Shown here in pieces: positions 6,578 to 8,645 of a stretch of 8,645 nucleotides of DNA; position 1 is the stretch's first letter, and every line of letters starts with the position of its first letter. The notes under the pieces are model-generated. The model did not search any database. It saw only the letters and a list, made by a program, of their open reading frames with translations, and was not told the DNA's origin. The stretch comes from Chitinophagales bacterium (GTDB lineage Bacteria > Bacteroidota > Bacteroidia > Chitinophagales > Chitinophagaceae): NCBI GenBank assembly GCA_025355935.1, contig JANXYS010000025.1, positions 1 through 8,645 of the forward strand. Direction: 5' to 3'. The translations under genes were made by a program, and so were the position numbers.

Positions 6578-7287
6578 AAAGGCCATTCCTGAATGCAAAG
6601 TGGAATAATCTGGTAATGGTTAATTACAAAATTGATCCGTCGATACTTTATCCCTTTTTACCTGTTCATACTGAACTCGACACCTTCAATGGAGAAGTGT
6701 ATGTGAGTGTAGTGGGTTTTCTTTTTGCGGAAACCAGGATGTTGGGACTTCGTATTCCTTTCCACATCAATTTCGAGGAGGTTAATCTTCGATTTTACGT
6801 GAGGCATAATGATAAGGGTGTGTGGAAGCGTGGAGTGGTGTTCATAAAAGAGATAGTGCCTCGGGCTGCGATAACGCTTGTAGCAAATACGCTTTACCGG
6901 GAGAATTACTGTACGATGCCAATGAGGAACTCACTAAGCCTTAACGGGGATGAGTTAACGATGTCTTATCAATGGAAATTCAGGAGAAAATGGAACAAAT
7001 TAGAGGCGGTAGTATCGAGCCGCGCGGTTCCAATGGAACCAGGAAGCGAAGAAGAATTCATAGCCGAACATTATTTCGGGTATGCTAAATACAGTGAAAA
7101 AATTACATTCGAGTATGCTGTTGCTCATCCCCGGTGGCAAATTTATCCGTTGAAAAGCTTTGAACTGGATTGTGACTTCGCTACGCTGTATGGTCCAAAG
7201 TTTTCATTTCTTAAAACGCAAAATCCGTCTTCAGTATTTGTAGCTGCCGGATCAGAGGTAACCGTTTCAGATAAAAGGAAGTTGTGA
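6574..7287 (+). CDS. DUF2071 / YqjF-like protein, translationally coupled to NDH-2
   Basis: This is a 237-aa protein of the DUF2071 (YqjF-like) family, whose biochemical function is not established. The N-terminal part carries the family pattern: a W-x-x-L-x-M-x-N-Y start (W10-Y18), then a FLPVHTELDTFNGEVYVSVV segment at about 28-47. TRMLGLRIPFH follows at about 54-64, then FEEVNLRFYV at about 67-76, RGVVFIKEIVPR at about 86-97 and YRENY at about 108-112. No signal peptide or membrane helix is evident, so it is probably cytoplasmic. Its ATG shares the ATGA overlap with the TGA of the NDH-2 gene, which indicates one mRNA and translational coupling. No intrinsic terminator is obvious after the stop. 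The link to respiration is inferred from position alone. Confidence 0.88.
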   Translation: MKRPFLNAKWNNLVMVNYKIDPSILYPFLPVHTELDTFNGEVYVSVVGFLFAETRMLGLRIPFHINFEEVNLRFYVRHNDKGVWKRGVVFIKEIVPRAAITLVANTLYRENYCTMPMRNSLSLNGDELTMSYQWKFRRKWNKLEAVVSSRAVPMEPGSEEEFIAEHYFGYAKYSEKITFEYAVAHPRWQIYPLKSFELDCDFATLYGPKFSFLKTQNPSSVFVAAGSEVTVSDKRKL

Positions 7288-7653
7288 TTTCGCGCCCATG
7301 TGATGCAATCCATTCTCACACCGGCAGTTGTTAGCCTTTGGTTACAAAAAGCAACTATAAGCTTTAAGGCAACAGTTCAGGTTTATTTCCACAATAAGCA
7401 TAAAGTCTCTGAATTCAAACGTACAAATAATTATTAGTGCTCAGCTTGCAAGCCTGTGCGTACTTGGGGAGGATAAGGAATTTAATTTTCTTGCGCTAAT
7501 TCTACGGGCTAAAACTTCATTTGTCCAACTATATAAAAAATCAGCTGGGCATTCCTTCCGCCGCTGAAGAGGAAAGATTTATTGTCTCTATTTTTCCAAA
7601 AGTCGTGTAGCTTTATTTTATTATAATTCTACACGAAGCTCTTATGATTAATT
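7288..7653. other. Non-coding gap between the ndh operon and the HMA/AraC regulator
   Basis: This 366-bp gap contains no convincing gene. The longest plus-strand reading frame noted, from the ATG at 7303 to the TAG at 7435-7437 (44 aa), has no recognisable motif. Weak structures are present: GCCTT (7334-7338) with AAGGC (7366-7370), and TCAGC (7541-7545) with GCTGA (7563-7567). The second is followed on the minus strand by six T. The right end holds a stronger 8-bp inverted repeat at 7603-7636, listed separately. I saw no tRNA or known riboswitch. Confidence 0.6.
7603..7636. repeat. 8-bp inverted repeat with 18-nt A/T spacer ahead of the HMA/AraC gene (candidate operator)
   Basis: TCGTGTAG (7603-7610) and CTACACGA (7629-7636) are exact inverted repeats around an A/T-only-but-one spacer (7611-7628). 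They end 17 bp before the start codon at 7654. TAGCTTTA at 7608-7615 matches the -7 consensus at seven of eight conserved-plus-free positions, so the repeat would bracket the promoter and start site. Such a layout suits a dimeric regulator, possibly the product of the adjacent gene acting on itself. A hairpin in the leader is the alternative reading. Confidence 0.4.
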
Positions 7654-8214
7654 ATGAAATTATACATTAGAAATATGGCCTGCGAAAGCTGTAAACTTGT
7701 AGTCAAAGAGGCTCTTGAAAAACTTCATCTCCATCCGCAAAGAGTTGAGTTAGGCGAAGCAGAAATTAAAGGGGACCTAAGTCCGGACAAACAAAAAAGA
7801 CTTAACGATGCCATTCGGAAAGCGGGCCTTGAGCTAATTGAAAATAAGGAAGGAATCCTCCTTGAAAAAATAAAAAAAGAAATTCAAAAATATGCTTACA
7901 CAAGCGGCGGGAAACCGAGCATCAATCTTTCGCGGCATTTGGCAGAAAAATTGAACTATAGCTATAGTTATATCGCAACATTCTTTTCATCAATGGAAGC
8001 TAAAACCATTGAACAGTATGTAATATCACTCAAAGTGGAACGCGCGAAAGAGATGATTCTTTTCAAAGAAATAACACTTTCTGAAATTGCTGTCAAACTG
8101 AACTACAGCAGCGTTGGGCATCTGTCTGCACAATTTAAAAAAGTCACTGGCCTTACGCCCTCGCATTTCAAGTCTCTTAAGGAAAAAAAACGCATCGTTT
8201 TGCAACAACTTTAA
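7654..8214 (+). CDS. HMA-like CxxC domain fused to an AraC-type helix-turn-helix regulator
   Basis: This is a 186-aa DNA-binding protein. Residues 1-67 resemble a heavy-metal-associated (ferredoxin-like beta-alpha-beta-beta-alpha-beta) domain. The strand MKLYIRNM is followed by the metal-site-like A-C10-E-S-C13-K and a helix (LVVKEALEKL). Then come two short strands (about 29-39), a helix (DKQKRLNDAIRKAG) and a last strand (LELIE). Residues about 68-88 are a charged linker helix. Residues about 88-175 form the AraC/XylS DNA-binding unit with two helix-turn-helices: HLAEKLNYSYSYIATFF at about 95-111, then the family signature L-S-E-I-A-V-K-L-N-Y-S-S-V-G-H-L-S-A-Q-F with K-V-T-G-L-T-P-S-H-F-K. 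It lacks the large sugar-binding domain of classical AraC proteins. Similar short fusions are, to my recollection, widespread in Bacteroidota but uncharacterised. A metal- or thiol-sensing transcription factor is an inference; neither the ligand nor the targets are known. Confidence 0.88.
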   Translation: MKLYIRNMACESCKLVVKEALEKLHLHPQRVELGEAEIKGDLSPDKQKRLNDAIRKAGLELIENKEGILLEKIKKEIQKYAYTSGGKPSINLSRHLAEKLNYSYSYIATFFSSMEAKTIEQYVISLKVERAKEMILFKEITLSEIAVKLNYSSVGHLSAQFKKVTGLTPSHFKSLKEKKRIVLQQL

Positions 8215-8289
8215 TTGCGAAGTACTTCCATCAACCTTAATATCCTTTTTGCGGGCAATGGTTCCAAATTTGAAATGAGATAACTTGCG

Positions 8290-8297
8290 TAATTTTA
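8290..8297 (+). promoter_or_regulatory. Weak candidate -7 element for the DnaJ-family gene
   Basis: TAATTTTA differs from TAnnTTTG only at the last base and lies 19 bp before the start at 8317. No convincing -33 box is seen. The 102-bp gap after the regulator could instead be crossed by read-through, since no intrinsic terminator is obvious; a 10-bp palindrome GAAGTACTTC sits at 8219-8228. Confidence 0.22.
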
Positions 8298-8316
8298 ATG
8301 ACCACAAAAGAGAAAA

Positions 8317-8645
8317 ATGGAATTTGTAGATTATTATAAAATATTAGGGATTGATAAAACTGCTACGATCGACGAAATAAAAAAAGCTTATCGTAAACAG
8401 GCCAGGAAGTTGCACCCAGACTTAAATCCTACTGACAAGGAGGCTGATAAAAAATTTCAGCAGGTAAATGAAGCGAATGAGGTGTTAAGCGATCCTGAAA
8501 AAAGAAAGAAATATGATAAATATGGTAAGGATTGGCAGCATAGTGAGCAATTTGAACAGGCACGTCAATCACGTACTGGAAGCCAGGGAGGATCATTCTC
8601 CGGTGGATTTGAAGGTGGTGGCGATTTTTCGGACTTTTTTGAGTC
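8317..8645 (+). CDS. CbpA-like DnaJ-family co-chaperone, 3' end cut by window edge
   Basis: This is an Hsp40 protein that would stimulate the ATPase of DnaK through its J domain. About 109 codons are visible. Residues 1-70 are a J domain: MEFVDYYKILGIDKTATIDE at the start, the helix IKKAYRKQARKLH, and the H33-P-D35 tripeptide essential for DnaK activation. FQQVNEANEVLSDPEKRKKYDKYG closes the domain. A Gly/Phe-rich linker begins at about residue 88 (GTGSQGG-like, then GGFEGGGDFSDFFE). The short linker and the D-F-S-D-F-F-E run resemble CbpA/class B J proteins rather than the zinc-finger DnaJ, but the C-terminal substrate-binding domains lie outside the window, so classical DnaJ cannot be fully excluded. 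The ATG is preceded by an A-rich stretch, usual for these bacteria. It follows the HMA/AraC regulator on the same strand after 102 bp. Confidence 0.9.
   Translation, partial: MEFVDYYKILGIDKTATIDEIKKAYRKQARKLHPDLNPTDKEADKKFQQVNEANEVLSDPEKRKKYDKYGKDWQHSEQFEQARQSRTGSQGGSFSGGFEGGGDFSDFFE

Noticed and set aside
7303..7437. Small 44-aa plus-strand frame after the DUF2071 gene
   Set aside because: It has no ribosome-binding sequence, no motif and no support beyond an ATG and a stop.
7288..7653. tRNA, riboswitch or mobile-element remnant in the 366-bp gap
   Set aside because: No cloverleaf-compatible arms, known riboswitch core, target-site duplication or transposase fragment could be recognised by eye.
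8026..8307. Minus-strand 93-codon frame overlapping the regulator and the gap before the J-protein gene
   Set aside because: Most of it is antisense to the AraC signature, and the translation shows no family features.

Overview
The window looks like a chromosomal segment of a member of the Bacteroidota, probably a soil or freshwater Chitinophagaceae/Sphingobacteriia-type bacterium. This is inferred from three things: perfect TAnnTTTG-type (-7) promoter elements instead of E. coli-like -10 boxes; start codons that mostly have A/T-rich upstream sequence rather than clear Shine-Dalgarno sites; and protein types typical of the phylum (a fused SpmA-SpmB membrane protein, and a small HMA-like/AraC fusion regulator). 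The genus cannot be named from this sequence. There is no sign of phage, insertion sequence, CRISPR, tRNA or rRNA.

Layout. At the left edge (1-959, minus strand) lies most of ychF, an Obg-family ATPase, cut off by the window border. Across a 186-bp divergent spacer is a 469-aa membrane protein that fuses SpmA-like and SpmB-like halves (1146-2555, plus). It converges on a beta-lactamase-fold serine hydrolase (2583-3899, minus) with only 27 bp between stop codons. A 54-bp divergent spacer with a good promoter then leads to serA, the first enzyme of serine biosynthesis, with a C-terminal ACT domain (3954-5192, plus). Next is a two-gene operon: a type II NADH dehydrogenase (5303-6577) and a DUF2071/YqjF-like protein (6574-7287), joined by an ATGA overlap. 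A 366-bp non-coding gap follows, then a 186-aa regulator joining a CxxC heavy-metal-associated-like domain to an AraC-type helix-turn-helix (7654-8214). The window ends inside a CbpA-type DnaJ co-chaperone (8317 to the right edge).

How it works together. Most of the window is ordinary housekeeping (translation-associated ATPase, serine synthesis, respiratory NADH oxidation, chaperone), arranged as single genes or short operons. The parts most worth a second look are: the HMA/AraC regulator with an 8-bp inverted repeat just ahead of its start; a 9-bp inverted repeat placed exactly over the ndh promoter; the unexplained coupling of a DUF2071 protein to NDH-2; and an extra polar segment in the SpmA half of the SpmA-SpmB protein. 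I see no convincing multi-gene novel system such as a defence island or a secondary-metabolite cluster.
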